Below, in pieces: positions 24,944-35,244 of a DNA stretch of 64,000 nucleotides. The stretch is taken from NCBI RefSeq assembly GCF_900110135.1, contig NZ_FOCO01000004.1, positions 62,001 through 126,000 on the forward strand, written 5' to 3'. Position numbers and translations under genes: made by a program. Numbering within the stretch: the stretch's first letter is position 1; the number at the start of each line of letters is the position of its first letter. The notes beneath the pieces are model-generated. The model made no database searches, was not told the DNA's origin, and was given only the letters and a program-made list of their open reading frames with translations. This DNA is from Pseudorhodobacter antarcticus (GTDB lineage: Bacteria > Pseudomonadota > Alphaproteobacteria > Rhodobacterales > Rhodobacteraceae).

Positions 24944-27496
24944 TTAGGCCACTTCAGCCGCTTGGGGTTGGACCACGGGCAGCGCATCTTTGGGGCAATG
25001 GCTGACCAGCGCATCGGTTATTGCGGTTTTGCGCAAGGGTTTGGTGAGGTATTCATCAATGCCTGCGGCAAGGATGGAGGTGTCATCGCCGTCCATCGCA
25101 TGGGCGGTTAATGCCACGATGGGCACATGGGTGCCGCGCGTGGATTCCAGCGCGCGAATGGCGCGGGCGGCGTCTTTTCCATCCATTTCGGGCATTGAGA
25201 TGTCCATGAAAATCATATCGGGGTGGAAGCTGTCAAACAGCTCCACCGCCTCGCGGCCATTGTTGGCGAAGGTGAGGTCGATGGCCAAATCCTTGACCAT
25301 TTTGCGGAAAACGAGCTGGTTTGTGCGGTTATCTTCGGCGGCCAGCACGTGCATCAAGCGGCTGCCTGCGGGGGGCGGTGGGGCCGGCGCGGGCGCTGTG
25401 ACCGTGGGGGCGTGCAGGTCGCGCAGGCGGCGGTAAAGTTCGGAACGCAGCAGCGGTTTTTGCAAAACGGTGGCAAGATGCTGCGCGCCGGGGGCATCGC
25501 GCACCGTGCCGGGGTTGGAGGAAAAGAGGACGATGGGCAGGCTGTGACCCTGTTCGCGCACGGCACTGGCCAGTTGCAGCCCGGTCATTTCCGGCATTTC
25601 ATGATCGGTGATCAGCACATCATAATTGGCATCGCGGGCGAGTTCGGCCAGCACATCGGCCCCAGACCGGCACAGCGTGACGGTGATGCCATAGGTGGTT
25701 AACTGCCGTTCCAGAATGGTGCGGTTGATGAATTTATCATCAACAACCAATGCGCGGCGCAAGGTGACGGGGGCGAGCATCACGGTTTGATCTTCGGCTA
25801 CGGGAAGGGTGATGCGGAAGCCGAAACACGAGCCTTTGCCAAATTCACTGTCGACCCAGACGCTGCCGCCCATCCGTTCAATCAAGCTTTTTGAAATGGC
25901 GAGGCCAAGGCCCGTCCCTTCGAATTTTCGGTCCGCCTCGGATTCCACTTGGTTGAATTCGCCAAACACATGGTCGAGTTGGTCGGCGGGGATGCCGATG
26001 CCCGTATCTTCGACCGAAATGTGGAGGGCTTGTTGGCCGGGGTCGGTTTCCAAGCCGACGATGCGGACCAGCACATGCCCTTTTTCCGTAAATTTCACCG
26101 CATTGCCAATAAGGTTGGTGAGAACTTGGCGCAAACGGCCCGCGTCACCGACAAAACGGGTGGGCAAGAACAGATCGAAATCAATCATCAGATCAAGGCC
26201 ACGTTCGCGCGCGCGGGGCTGCAGCAGCATCGCGACTTCATGAATGATGCGTTCTAAATCAAAAAGTTCTGGGTGCAGGGTCAACCGCTCCGCCTCAATT
26301 TTCGAGTAGTCCAGAATGTCGTTGATGATGACCAAAAGCGCCTCACCCGATGACCTGATGGTGTCGGCGAACAGACGTTGTTCCTCATTCAAATTGGTAT
26401 CGCAGAGGAGTTCGGCCATACCGACCACACCGTTCATGGGCGTGCGGATTTCATGGCTCATGTTCGCAAGGAACGCGGATTTGGCGCGGTTTGCCGCCTC
26501 GGCGGCTTTGCGCGCGGTTTCCAGCGCGGCCTGTTGTTCTTTTTGATGGGTGATGTCGACGCGCAGGCCAACGCGGCCACCATCGGGGGTGGGCTGTTCC
26601 AGCACGCGCAGCCAGCGACCGCCCGCCAATTCCTGTTCGCGCTCCTCTGGGCCATCAAGGGGGTTGCCGATTCGGGCGTCGAGCCATTCGTTTTCGCAAC
26701 CAATGGCGTCGATGAAACTGCCCGCATCAAGCCCCGCGCGCAGGATGGATTCGTAAGTGGCGCCGGGCTGCATCAAATGCGCGCTTTCGGGGTAAATTTC
26801 GCGAAAGCGTTGGTTGCAGGTGAGGAGCTGTTCGTTGCGATCAAAGAGGACAAAGCCGTCAGGTATCGCCTCAATCGCGGCCCAGATGCGCATTTGTTCT
26901 GTGATATCAAGGGCAAGGCAGACCATATCCCCATCGCGCGCGCGGCGGTCCACAAGGCGCAACCATTGGCCAGAGGTGAAATGAACCACCTCCGGTTCAA
27001 TGGGGTCACCATCCCAGCGGGCGCGCATGCGGGCGGCCCAATCGGCGGGATTGGCATCGCCGATGTCGACCATCCCCTCCTCTGCCGTGATTTTCAAAAT
27101 CTCGGCGTAGGGCGTGCCGGGGCCGACGCCATAATCGAGATAGGGCGAAAGGTAGGCGCGGTTGGCGACGAGCAAGCGTTGTTCGGCGTCAAACACCGCG
27201 AACCCATCGTTCAGGGCGTTGACGCTGTCGCGCAGGCGGCGTTCTGCCATGACGGCGGTGGTGTGGGCGGCGTCCAGATCGGACAAAAAGCGGGAGTTTT
27301 GGCCTTTTAGCATCTGCGCCTCGGTCACGGCGGCGTGGGTGACGTGACGCTGTTCGACGATTTGGTTGGACAGCGCGCGGGCGTGCAGGGCCAGTTTTTC
27401 ATTTGCGGCATAAAGTTCGCGCTGTTTTTGTTCCAGCAAGCGTTCTGCGGCCAAGCGCCCGCGCCGTTCCTTGGCCAGTCTGTCCACAATATCCAT
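24944..27496 (-). CDS. Hybrid sensor histidine kinase with two receiver domains
   Basis: Soluble two-component hybrid kinase (850 aa). Order: coiled coil (about 1-90), two PAS-like domains of the PAS_7 type (about 91-203 and 204-320), HisKA with SHEIRTPMNG (His348), HATPase with NLIGNAVKFTEKG, DTGIGI and GTGLGLAIS, then two receivers with acceptor Asp631 (ITDHEMPEM) and Asp765 (FMDISMPEMDG). No membrane segment, so a cytoplasmic signal is likely. The start at 27496 has TTAGGA upstream; in-frame starts at 27526 and 27562 exist. No response regulator gene lies next to it. The C-terminus lacks an HPt domain, so a separate phosphotransfer protein is expected. Confidence 0.9.
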   Translation of the reverse strand: MDIVDRLAKERRGRLAAERLLEQKQRELYAANEKLALHARALSNQIVEQRHVTHAAVTEAQMLKGQNSRFLSDLDAAHTTAVMAERRLRDSVNALNDGFAVFDAEQRLLVANRAYLSPYLDYGVGPGTPYAEILKITAEEGMVDIGDANPADWAARMRARWDGDPIEPEVVHFTSGQWLRLVDRRARDGDMVCLALDITEQMRIWAAIEAIPDGFVLFDRNEQLLTCNQRFREIYPESAHLMQPGATYESILRAGLDAGSFIDAIGCENEWLDARIGNPLDGPEEREQELAGGRWLRVLEQPTPDGGRVGLRVDITHQKEQQAALETARKAAEAANRAKSAFLANMSHEIRTPMNGVVGMAELLCDTNLNEEQRLFADTIRSSGEALLVIINDILDYSKIEAERLTLHPELFDLERIIHEVAMLLQPRARERGLDLMIDFDLFLPTRFVGDAGRLRQVLTNLIGNAVKFTEKGHVLVRIVGLETDPGQQALHISVEDTGIGIPADQLDHVFGEFNQVESEADRKFEGTGLGLAISKSLIERMGGSVWVDSEFGKGSCFGFRITLPVAEDQTVMLAPVTLRRALVVDDKFINRTILERQLTTYGITVTLCRSGADVLAELARDANYDVLITDHEMPEMTGLQLASAVREQGHSLPIVLFSSNPGTVRDAPGAQHLATVLQKPLLRSELYRRLRDLHAPTVTAPAPAPPPPAGSRLMHVLAAEDNRTNQLVFRKMVKDLAIDLTFANNGREAVELFDSFHPDMIFMDISMPEMDGKDAARAIRALESTRGTHVPIVALTAHAMDGDDTSILAAGIDEYLTKPLRKTAITDALVSHCPKDALPVVQPQAAEVA

Positions 27497-27561
27497 TGTC
27501 GTCCTAATCTTTGTCTGCGAATCCATGGGCCTGCCCGGTGCCTTTGCACACTCGCCCAACA

Positions 27562-27586
27562 AGATGAATTGAGTGTTAATTCATCT
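27562..27586. promoter_or_regulatory. 9-7-9 inverted repeat in divergent gap
   Basis: Perfect arms AGATGAATT and AATTCATCT are separated by seven bases. The site is in the gap between the divergent histidine kinase and alpha-2-macroglobulin genes. It is followed by only a few T residues, so a protein-binding site fits better than a terminator. Confidence 0.45.
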
Positions 27587-27653
27587 GGGATTTTGGGGGG
27601 AGGCGTGCCAAGGTTGGGGGACCGATTGGCGTATTTGGCGGAGGTGTTTTCCC

Positions 27654-30600
27654 ATGGCTTATTTCCTGAAATCTGTAGGTGGCGCGGTTTTGGCGGGGCT
27701 GTTGGCGATGACCGGTGCCAGTGCGCAGGATTTGGTGCCCGCCAAGCGGTTTATGTTGAGCCAGGATGTGGATTTGCCAGGGGGCGATATTGCGTCGTTG
27801 TTTGATACGGATTTGGCGGCCTGTCAGGTGGCGTGTTTGGCGAATACGTCCTGCACCGCGATCACGTTCAATGCGCGCAATGGGTCGTGTTTTCTGAAGG
27901 CGGGGGCGGGGGCGGGTGTGCCTTATGCGGGGGCGATTTCAGGGGATGTTCTGGTGGCGGGGCGCGGGGCGCAGGATTTGGCCCAAGTGCGGGCGGCAGA
28001 GTTGGATTTTCTGGGCGCGGGGGATTTTGACGTGGCGCGGGCGCAGGCCGTGGGATTGGCAGCGCAGCATTTGACCGGAGGCTGGACGGCGGCGGATTTG
28101 TTGGCGGCGGCGCAGGATACGGGGGCGCAGGATACGGGGGGGGATGTGGCGCGGGCCGCCGGGTTGGTGGGGGCGGCGATCAATATCACCGATGCGGCGG
28201 GCGATTGGGCGGAATATGGGCGGTTGTTGGCCGTGGCCGCGCTGGGCGATGCGGACAATCGCGGGGCGTTGCAGGCGCGGGCGCTGGCGGCCAGCGTGAA
28301 CGGGTATGTGCGGGCGGATGGGGCGGGGTTGCGCCATTCGATCTTGGTGCAGATGGCTGAGGTGTTGGAGGCGCAAGGGCGCGGGGCCGATATGGTGCCT
28401 GCGTTACGGCTGGCGCAGGCGGTGCAGCCGCGCGTTGATACCGAGGTCGCGCTGGGCGTGGCCATGGGGAAATACGGGTTCCGGGTGATGGAAAACGATG
28501 TGCAATCTGACAGCGCGCGGCCCCGGATTTGCGCGCAGTTTTCGGGTGATTTGGCGAAGGGGGTGGACTTTAACCCCTTTGTGCAGATGGACGCGGCGGG
28601 CCTGACGGTGGAACGCAATGGCGACCGTTCGTTGTGCGTGGAAGGGGTGGCGCATGGCGCGCGGTATGCGTTGACGTTTCGCGCGGGCATCCCGGCGGCG
28701 GATGGGCAAGTGACCGCGCGGCCTGTGACGATCACGGCATATGTGCGCGACCGCAGTCCGGTGCTGCGCTTTGGCGGGCGGGCTTATGTGTTGCCGCGCG
28801 CGGGTGATGCGGCGCTGCCGATTGAATCGGTGAACGCGGCGCAGGCGGATTTGACGCTGTACCGCGTGACCGACCGCAACATCCTGCGCGCGGTGCAAGA
28901 GGGGATGTTGAGCGAGCCGATTAGGTTTTGGCAAGAAGATGGGTTTGCCAACGGGATTGGGGCGCAGATTTGGGCAGGCCAAGCCGATTTGGCGATGGAG
29001 GTGAACCGCGATATGACCACGCGCTTGCCCATGGCAGAGGCGTTGGCGGGCCAAGGTGCGGGGATATTTGTGCTGCGCGCGGCGCTGCCGGGCAAGGCGG
29101 CGGATGAGGTGGCCCCGGCGTGGCAGTGGTTTGTGGTGTCTGATCTGGGGATAAGCACCCTGTCGGGGATTGATGGGTTGCATGTGGTGGTGCGCAGTTT
29201 GGGTACGGCGGGCGCGAAACCGGGTGTGACGGTGGAATTGTTAAGCCGGGGGAATGAGGTGTTGGGCACCGCGCAAACCGATGCGCAGGGGTTTGTGACC
29301 TTTGCAGCGGGATTGACGCGCGGTGTGGGCGCGCAGGGCCCGGCGATGGTTGTGGTGCGCGATGGGGCGGATGACACGGCGTTTATGTCGCTGACCGACC
29401 CGGAATTTGATCTGTCAGACCGAGGCGTGGAGGGGCGTGAGGCGGCCCCGCCGATGGATGTGTTTTTGACGACCGACCGGGGTGCGTACCGCGCGGGGGA
29501 GGTGGTTTATGCCACCGCCTTGACCCGTGACGGTGATGCGCGCGCGATTGCGGGCGTGCCGTTGACCGCGATTGCGAAGCGCCCCGATGGGGTGGAATAT
29601 TCGCGGGCGGTGGCGAGTGATGCGGGCGCGGGCGGGCATGTGTTTGCCGTGCCAATTGCGGGCAGTGCGCCGCGTGGGACGTGGCGGTTGGAGGTGTTGG
29701 CGGATTTGGAGGCGGCACCTTTGACCAGCCGCACGTTTTTGGTCGAGGATTTTCTGCCGGAACGGATTGATTTTACGCTGACGTTGCCGGATGCGCCGTT
29801 GCGCCTTGGCGATGCGCCGGAGTTGACGGTGGAGGCGAAGTATCTGTTTGGCGCGGTTGGGGCGGATTTGGCAATTGAAGGCGATGTGATTTTGCGCGCG
29901 GCCAAGGGGCTTGCGGCGTATCCCGGCTATGCCTTTGGATTGGCGAATGAGCCGTTCAGCACGCGGGTTGAAGGGTTTGGCGGCGCTGTGACCGATGCGC
30001 AGGGGCGCGCGGTGGTGACGCTGGCGATGCCGCAGGTTGATGACCCCGCCCGCCCGTTGGAGGTGGTTGTGGTGGCGCGCGTGGCCGAAGGATCCGGGCG
30101 GCCTGTGGAACGGAGGTTGATGACGCCCCTGTCGCCTGCGGCGGCGATGATTGGGGTGAAACCGCTGTTTGACGGTGTGGTGGCGGAAGGTGCCGAAGCG
30201 CGGTTTTCGCTGCTGGCTGTGGGGGCGGACGGCCCCGTGGCGATGCCTGTGGCGTGGGAATTGTCGCGGATTGAAACGCGTTATCAGTGGTATCAGGAAT
30301 TTGGCAATTGGAATTGGGAACCTGTGACCAGCCGCGAACGGGTGGCCGAGGGGGTTTCGGAACTGGGCGCTGCCGTGGAGATTGGTGCGGCCGTAAGCTG
30401 GGGCGAGTATGAGTTGGTTGTGACCCAAGCGGGGGGTGCGGCGGCGACCAGCACGCGGTTTTATGCGGGCTGGTATGCGCCCGCCGATGTGACCAGCACG
30501 CCCGATACGCTGGAACTGTCGTTGGACAAGGCAGCGTATAAGCCCGGCGATGTGGCGCAGTTGCGAATTGTGCCGCGGGCCGCGGGCGTGGCGCTGGTTT

Positions 30601-33092
30601 CCGTTTTGTCGAACCGCGTGGTGTCGATGCAGATGGTGGATGTTGTTGCGGGCGAAAACACCATTGCGCTGGATGTGACGGATGATTGGGGCGCGGGGGT
30701 GTATGTGACAGCCTCCGTTTTGCGGCCGATGGATGTGGCGGCGGGGCGCAACCCCGCGCGGGCGATGGGATTGGCACATGCGGCCATTGACCCTGGCGAT
30801 CGGGCGCTTTTGGCGACGGTTGAGGTTGCGGCGGAGGTTGCCCCGCGTGGCCCGATGGAGGTGGCGGTGCGGGTTGATGGGTTGCGCGCGGGCGATACGG
30901 CGTTTGCCACGATCGCGGCGGTGGATGTGGGGATTTTGAACCTGACATCTTTTGGCGTGCCGGACCCAAAGGCGCATTACTTTGGCCAGCGCAAGTTGGG
31001 CGTGGGGTTGCGCGATGTCTATGGCCGGCTAATTGACGGGCTGAATGGTGCGGTTGGTGTGGTGCGGTCGGGTGGCGATGCGGCGGCGCAGGCACGGTTG
31101 GAGGCGCCACCCCCGACCGAGGAATTGGTGGCCTATTTCATCGGACCCGTGACGGTGGGTGCGGATGGGTTGGCGCGGGCTTCGTTTGATTTGCCATCGT
31201 TCAATGGCACGGTCCGCGTGATGGCGGTGGTGTGGTCGCAAGCGGGCGTGGGGCAGGCGAGCGCGGATGTGTTGGTGCGTGACCCGGTTGTGGTGACCGC
31301 ATCGGTGCCGCGCTTTTTATCGCCGGGCGACGAGAGCCGGATGCTGTTGGAGGTGGTGCATGCCACGGGGCCAGCGGGGCGGATGGGGTTGGATGTGACC
31401 GCTGCCCGGTTGGCGCTGGGGGCGGTGCCATCGGGGTTTGAACTGGCTGTGGGCGGTAAGGCGGTGTTTGAGGTGCCGATCACGGCGGGGGTTGAGGGCG
31501 TGCAGGAGGTTTCTGTCGCGCTGACCACGCCGGACGGCAAGCAGTTGACCAAAGTGTTGCGCATCCCCGTGCAGCGGGGCGACCCAGAAATTGCGCGCAG
31601 CTCACGGTTGGATTTGGCGGCGGGGGCGGTGTTTACGCTGGACCAGTCGGTGTTTGACGGGTTTGCGCCGGGGTCGGGGCTGGCCACAATGGCCGTGGGG
31701 CCGATTGCGCGGTTGGATGCGCCGGGGTTGCTCGCCGCGTTGGACCGATACCCTTATGGCTGTACGGAACAGGTGACATCGCGGGCGTTGCCGTTGATTT
31801 ATTTTGATCAAGTGGCGCAGGCGATGCAGATGAAAGGCGCGGAGAATATCGGGGTTCGGATTGCCGAGGCGGTGGGCGCGGTCTTGACGAACCAAACATC
31901 GGAAGGCGGGTTTGGGCTGTGGGGGCCAAGTGCGGGGGATTTCTGGCTGGATGCATATGTCACCGATTTCCTAAGCCGGGCGCGGGCGCAGGGGCATGCG
32001 GTGCCGGATGTGGCGTTCCGGTCTGCGTTGGATAACTTGCGCAATCAGGTGAATTACACGGCGGATTTTGATGAGGGGGGTGAGGCGCTGGCCTATGCGT
32101 TGATGGTGCTTGCGCGTGAAGGGGCGGCGGCGATTGGCGATTTGCGGTACTATGCGGATGTGAAGGGCGATGCCTTTGCCACCCCGATTGCGCAGGCGCA
32201 GTTGGGGGCGGCGTTGGCGAGTTATGGCGACCAGCGGCGCGCGGATGCGATGTTTGCGCGGGCAGGCGCGCGCATTGCGGCGGATGGGCTGGAGGAGGCG
32301 CAAGTGTACCGTGCGGATTACGGCACGGCGCGGCGCGATGCGGCGGCGGTGTTGACGCTGGCGGTGGAGGCGGGATCTGAGGTGGTGGACCGCGATGCGC
32401 TGGCCTTGGCGTTGCGGCCCGATGGGCGGGCCATGTCAACGCAGGAGTCTGTGTGGACGTTGCTGGCGGCCAATGCGTTGATTGATCGGGCGGGGGCGGA
32501 GGGGATTACCTTGAACGGCCAGCCTGTGGATGGCCCATTGGTGCGGGTGTTGCGGGCGGGGGCGGATGCCCCGGTGGCGGTAGCGAATGGTGGGGCGGCA
32601 ACGGTGTTGACGGTGACCGCGTATGGTGTGCCGGAGGTGGCGGGGCCTGCATCGGGGAATGGCTATGCCATCACGCGGCAGTATTTCACCATGGAGGGGG
32701 ATGCGATTTCGCTGGACCAAGGCGTGCAGGCGGGCGACCGGATGGTGGTGATGCTGCAGGTGCAACCGTTCGGTACAGCGCAAGCGCGGTTGATAGTGGC
32801 CGACCCGCTGCCTGCGGGGTTTGAGATTGATAACCCCAACCTGCTGCGCGGCGGTGAGGTGGGCGGCCTTGGTTGGTTGGATGTGCTGGACAGTACGGAG
32901 CATAGCGAGTTCCGGCAGGACCGCTTTATCTCGGCAGTGGATTGGGAAGGGCGAGACACGTTCCGGCTGGCCTATGTTGTGCGGGCGGTGTCGCCGGGCA
33001 GTTTCCACCATCCAGCGGCGTCGGTCGAGGATATGTACCGGCCTGATTACCGGGCGCAAACAGATGCGGGGCGTGTGGTCATCGCGCCGTGA
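27654..33092 (+). CDS. Bacterial alpha-2-macroglobulin with N-terminal PAN domain
   Basis: Large periplasmic protease-trapping protein (1812 aa). A Sec signal (MAYFLKSVGG...GASA) is followed by a short PAN/apple-like domain with six-cysteine pattern elements (CQVACLANTSC and SCFLKAG), then macroglobulin (MG) domains. The thioester motif GCTEQ is at about residue 1370 (31758-31772), so covalent trapping is predicted. No lipobox, unlike E. coli YfhM. It is followed by pbpC with a four-base GTGA overlap, the usual partnership in which trap and peptidoglycan synthase repair a breached envelope. An upstream in-frame start at 27573 lacks a leader; 27654 with GGAGG is preferred. Confidence 0.93.
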   Translation: MAYFLKSVGGAVLAGLLAMTGASAQDLVPAKRFMLSQDVDLPGGDIASLFDTDLAACQVACLANTSCTAITFNARNGSCFLKAGAGAGVPYAGAISGDVLVAGRGAQDLAQVRAAELDFLGAGDFDVARAQAVGLAAQHLTGGWTAADLLAAAQDTGAQDTGGDVARAAGLVGAAINITDAAGDWAEYGRLLAVAALGDADNRGALQARALAASVNGYVRADGAGLRHSILVQMAEVLEAQGRGADMVPALRLAQAVQPRVDTEVALGVAMGKYGFRVMENDVQSDSARPRICAQFSGDLAKGVDFNPFVQMDAAGLTVERNGDRSLCVEGVAHGARYALTFRAGIPAADGQVTARPVTITAYVRDRSPVLRFGGRAYVLPRAGDAALPIESVNAAQADLTLYRVTDRNILRAVQEGMLSEPIRFWQEDGFANGIGAQIWAGQADLAMEVNRDMTTRLPMAEALAGQGAGIFVLRAALPGKAADEVAPAWQWFVVSDLGISTLSGIDGLHVVVRSLGTAGAKPGVTVELLSRGNEVLGTAQTDAQGFVTFAAGLTRGVGAQGPAMVVVRDGADDTAFMSLTDPEFDLSDRGVEGREAAPPMDVFLTTDRGAYRAGEVVYATALTRDGDARAIAGVPLTAIAKRPDGVEYSRAVASDAGAGGHVFAVPIAGSAPRGTWRLEVLADLEAAPLTSRTFLVEDFLPERIDFTLTLPDAPLRLGDAPELTVEAKYLFGAVGADLAIEGDVILRAAKGLAAYPGYAFGLANEPFSTRVEGFGGAVTDAQGRAVVTLAMPQVDDPARPLEVVVVARVAEGSGRPVERRLMTPLSPAAAMIGVKPLFDGVVAEGAEARFSLLAVGADGPVAMPVAWELSRIETRYQWYQEFGNWNWEPVTSRERVAEGVSELGAAVEIGAAVSWGEYELVVTQAGGAAATSTRFYAGWYAPADVTSTPDTLELSLDKAAYKPGDVAQLRIVPRAAGVALVSVLSNRVVSMQMVDVVAGENTIALDVTDDWGAGVYVTASVLRPMDVAAGRNPARAMGLAHAAIDPGDRALLATVEVAAEVAPRGPMEVAVRVDGLRAGDTAFATIAAVDVGILNLTSFGVPDPKAHYFGQRKLGVGLRDVYGRLIDGLNGAVGVVRSGGDAAAQARLEAPPPTEELVAYFIGPVTVGADGLARASFDLPSFNGTVRVMAVVWSQAGVGQASADVLVRDPVVVTASVPRFLSPGDESRMLLEVVHATGPAGRMGLDVTAARLALGAVPSGFELAVGGKAVFEVPITAGVEGVQEVSVALTTPDGKQLTKVLRIPVQRGDPEIARSSRLDLAAGAVFTLDQSVFDGFAPGSGLATMAVGPIARLDAPGLLAALDRYPYGCTEQVTSRALPLIYFDQVAQAMQMKGAENIGVRIAEAVGAVLTNQTSEGGFGLWGPSAGDFWLDAYVTDFLSRARAQGHAVPDVAFRSALDNLRNQVNYTADFDEGGEALAYALMVLAREGAAAIGDLRYYADVKGDAFATPIAQAQLGAALASYGDQRRADAMFARAGARIAADGLEEAQVYRADYGTARRDAAAVLTLAVEAGSEVVDRDALALALRPDGRAMSTQESVWTLLAANALIDRAGAEGITLNGQPVDGPLVRVLRAGADAPVAVANGGAATVLTVTAYGVPEVAGPASGNGYAITRQYFTMEGDAISLDQGVQAGDRMVVMLQVQPFGTAQARLIVADPLPAGFEIDNPNLLRGGEVGGLGWLDVLDSTEHSEFRQDRFISAVDWEGRDTFRLAYVVRAVSPGSFHHPAASVEDMYRPDYRAQTDAGRVVIAP

Positions 33093-35128
33093 CAATCGGG
33101 CCTAAGACACGTTGGCTGTTTGCCCTGGTTTTTGCCCTGTGGGGTGGGGCCGTGGCGCGGGATGCGGGGGACGCGTGGGTGGATGCCACGGTGTTGCCTG
33201 CGTTGGGGGTGGAAACCTCGGTCGAGGTGTTGGCGCGGGATGGGCGGTTGTTGCGCGCCTATACCGTGGCGGATGGGCGCTGGCGCATGGCGGTTGCGGA
33301 AGGGGCGGTTGACCCTGCCTTTGCGGCGATGCTGGTGGCGTATGAAGATAAGCGGTTTTATCGCCATGTGGGTGTGGACCCATGGGCGGTGCTGCGCGCT
33401 GTGGGGCAGGCGGTTTGGAACGGGCGCGTCGTGTCGGGCGGATCGACGCTGACCATGCAGGTGGCGCGGTTGTTGGAGGACAGCGGAACCGGGCAAATTG
33501 TCGGGAAATTACGCCAAATGCGGGTGGCGCTGGCGTTGGAGCGGCGGCTGACCAAGGGCCAGATTTTGAACCTGTATTATCAGATTGCGCCTTATGGCGG
33601 GAACTTGGAGGGGGTGCGGGCGGCGTCCATCGCGTATTTTGGCAAGGAGCCGCGGCGGTTGACGCCTGCGCAAGCGGCGCTGTTGGTGGCGCTGCCGCAA
33701 TCGCCCGAACGGCGCAGGCCAGATGTGAGGCCGGAGGCGGCAGAGGCGGCGCGGGGGGTGGTGCTGGAGCGCGCAGTGGCGGCGGGGGTGATTTCCGGCG
33801 ATCAAGCGCAGGCGGCGGGGCGTGAAGCGGTGCCGCGCGGGCGGGTGGATTTTCCCGCCCTTGCCCCGCATGTGGCGGACCGGGTGGTGCGGGCGGCACC
33901 GGGCGTTTTGTTGCACCGCACCACGATTGATTATGCGTTGCAAGCACAGGTGGAGGCGTTGGCGGCGCAATCGGTTGCGGCACTTGGCGACCGTTTGCAA
34001 GTCGCGATTGTGGTGGCGGACCATGCATCGGGCGCGATTTTGGCGAGCGTGGGGTCCGCGGCGTATCAAGCGGATGCGCGGCAGGGGTTTATTGATATGA
34101 CGCGGGCGCTGCGCAGTCCGGGGTCGACGTTAAAGCCGTTGGTCTATGGCTTGGCGTTTGACGAAGGTTTGGCGCACCCTGAGACGTTGATGGACGACCG
34201 CGCGATGGATTTTGGCGGCTATGCCCCGCAAAACTTTGACCGGGTTTTTCGCGGCATGGTGCGGGTGCGTGAGGCGTTGCAACTGTCGCTGAACTTGCCC
34301 GTGGTGGCGCTGACCGATGCGATGGGGGTGGCGAAGCTGATGGCGGGGCTGCGCAGCGCGGGGGTGGAGGCGCAGGTGCCGGGCGGCGCGCCGGGGCTGG
34401 CGGTGGCGCTGGGCGGGCTTGGGGTGCGGTTGGAGGATATGGTGGGGCTTTATGGGGCCATCGCGCGGGGGGGCGTGGCCCGGCCGTTGCATGTGGAGGG
34501 CGCGGGAGTGGAAGGCGCGCGCGTGATGTCGGGCGTGGCGGCATGGCAAGTGGGGGATATTTTGTCGGGCATGGCCCCGCCCGTGGGCGCGCCTGTGAAC
34601 CGCTTGGCGTATAAAACGGGCACGAGTTACGGGCACCGCGATGCCTGGGCGCTGGGGTTTGACGGGGCGCATGTGGTGGGGGTTTGGATGGGGCGGGCGG
34701 ATGGGACGCCTGTGCCCGGTGCCTTTGGTGGTGATTTGGCGGCCCCGGTGTTGTTTCAAACATTTGCGCGGATTGGGCGGGGTTTGGTGCCGTTAGGCCT
34801 GCCGCCTGCGGCTGCGCTGATTGTGGCCAATGCGGGCCTGCCGCAGCCGTTGCGGGTGTTTCGCGCGCGGGGGGCGGCCTTTGTGGCGGCGGGGCCGGAA
34901 GTGGCGTTTCCCCCTGACGGGGCGGAGGTGGAGGTTATGGCGGAGGGGATGTTGTTGCGGGTGCGGGGCGGCGTGGGGCCGTTCACTTGGCTGGTTGATG
35001 GGCGGCCCGTGGTGGTGGCCGCGCGGGCGCGCGAGGCGATGGTGGCCACGCCGGGGTTGGGGTTTGTGGTGGTGTCGGTGATTGACGGGGCGGGGCAATC
35101 GGCGCGGGTGCGGGTGCGGCTGCGGTAG
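33089..35128 (+). CDS. pbpC: Penicillin-binding protein 1C
   Basis: Bifunctional peptidoglycan synthase (679 aa) anchored by one N-terminal membrane helix. Transglycosylase motifs: EDKRFYRHVGVDP and GGSTLTMQVARLL. Transpeptidase motifs: SxxK as SPGSTLKP, SLN, and KTGTS. A C-terminal BiPBP_C-type domain follows (about 590-679). The start is GTG, overlapping the alpha-2-macroglobulin stop. Long alternating GC-rich codons create large open frames on the opposite strand that are not genes. Confidence 0.94.
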   Translation: MTIGPKTRWLFALVFALWGGAVARDAGDAWVDATVLPALGVETSVEVLARDGRLLRAYTVADGRWRMAVAEGAVDPAFAAMLVAYEDKRFYRHVGVDPWAVLRAVGQAVWNGRVVSGGSTLTMQVARLLEDSGTGQIVGKLRQMRVALALERRLTKGQILNLYYQIAPYGGNLEGVRAASIAYFGKEPRRLTPAQAALLVALPQSPERRRPDVRPEAAEAARGVVLERAVAAGVISGDQAQAAGREAVPRGRVDFPALAPHVADRVVRAAPGVLLHRTTIDYALQAQVEALAAQSVAALGDRLQVAIVVADHASGAILASVGSAAYQADARQGFIDMTRALRSPGSTLKPLVYGLAFDEGLAHPETLMDDRAMDFGGYAPQNFDRVFRGMVRVREALQLSLNLPVVALTDAMGVAKLMAGLRSAGVEAQVPGGAPGLAVALGGLGVRLEDMVGLYGAIARGGVARPLHVEGAGVEGARVMSGVAAWQVGDILSGMAPPVGAPVNRLAYKTGTSYGHRDAWALGFDGAHVVGVWMGRADGTPVPGAFGGDLAAPVLFQTFARIGRGLVPLGLPPAAALIVANAGLPQPLRVFRARGAAFVAAGPEVAFPPDGAEVEVMAEGMLLRVRGGVGPFTWLVDGRPVVVAARAREAMVATPGLGFVVVSVIDGAGQSARVRVRLR

Positions 35129-35173
35129 GTGGTTTTGGGGCAGGCGCTGGGGGGATTTCACATCCCCCGTCGT

Positions 35174-35194
35174 CCATTGGGCTTGAACCAATGG
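35174..35194. terminator. Hairpin between convergent pbpC and thiolase genes
   Basis: CCATTGG, a seven-base loop and CCAATGG form a perfect 7-bp stem in the 116-base gap between convergent genes. No T-run follows, so terminator function is only suggested by position. Confidence 0.4.
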
Positions 35195-35244
35195 CGCAAC
35201 AATGAACGACCCCCTAGCGGGATATTTATGAACAGAAAAAGGGG

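Noticed and set aside
29415-30977. A 520-codon minus-strand frame opposite the alpha-2-macroglobulin gene
   Set aside because: Composition (Arg/His/Pro-rich) is typical of an antisense shadow, and the plus-strand gene is certain.
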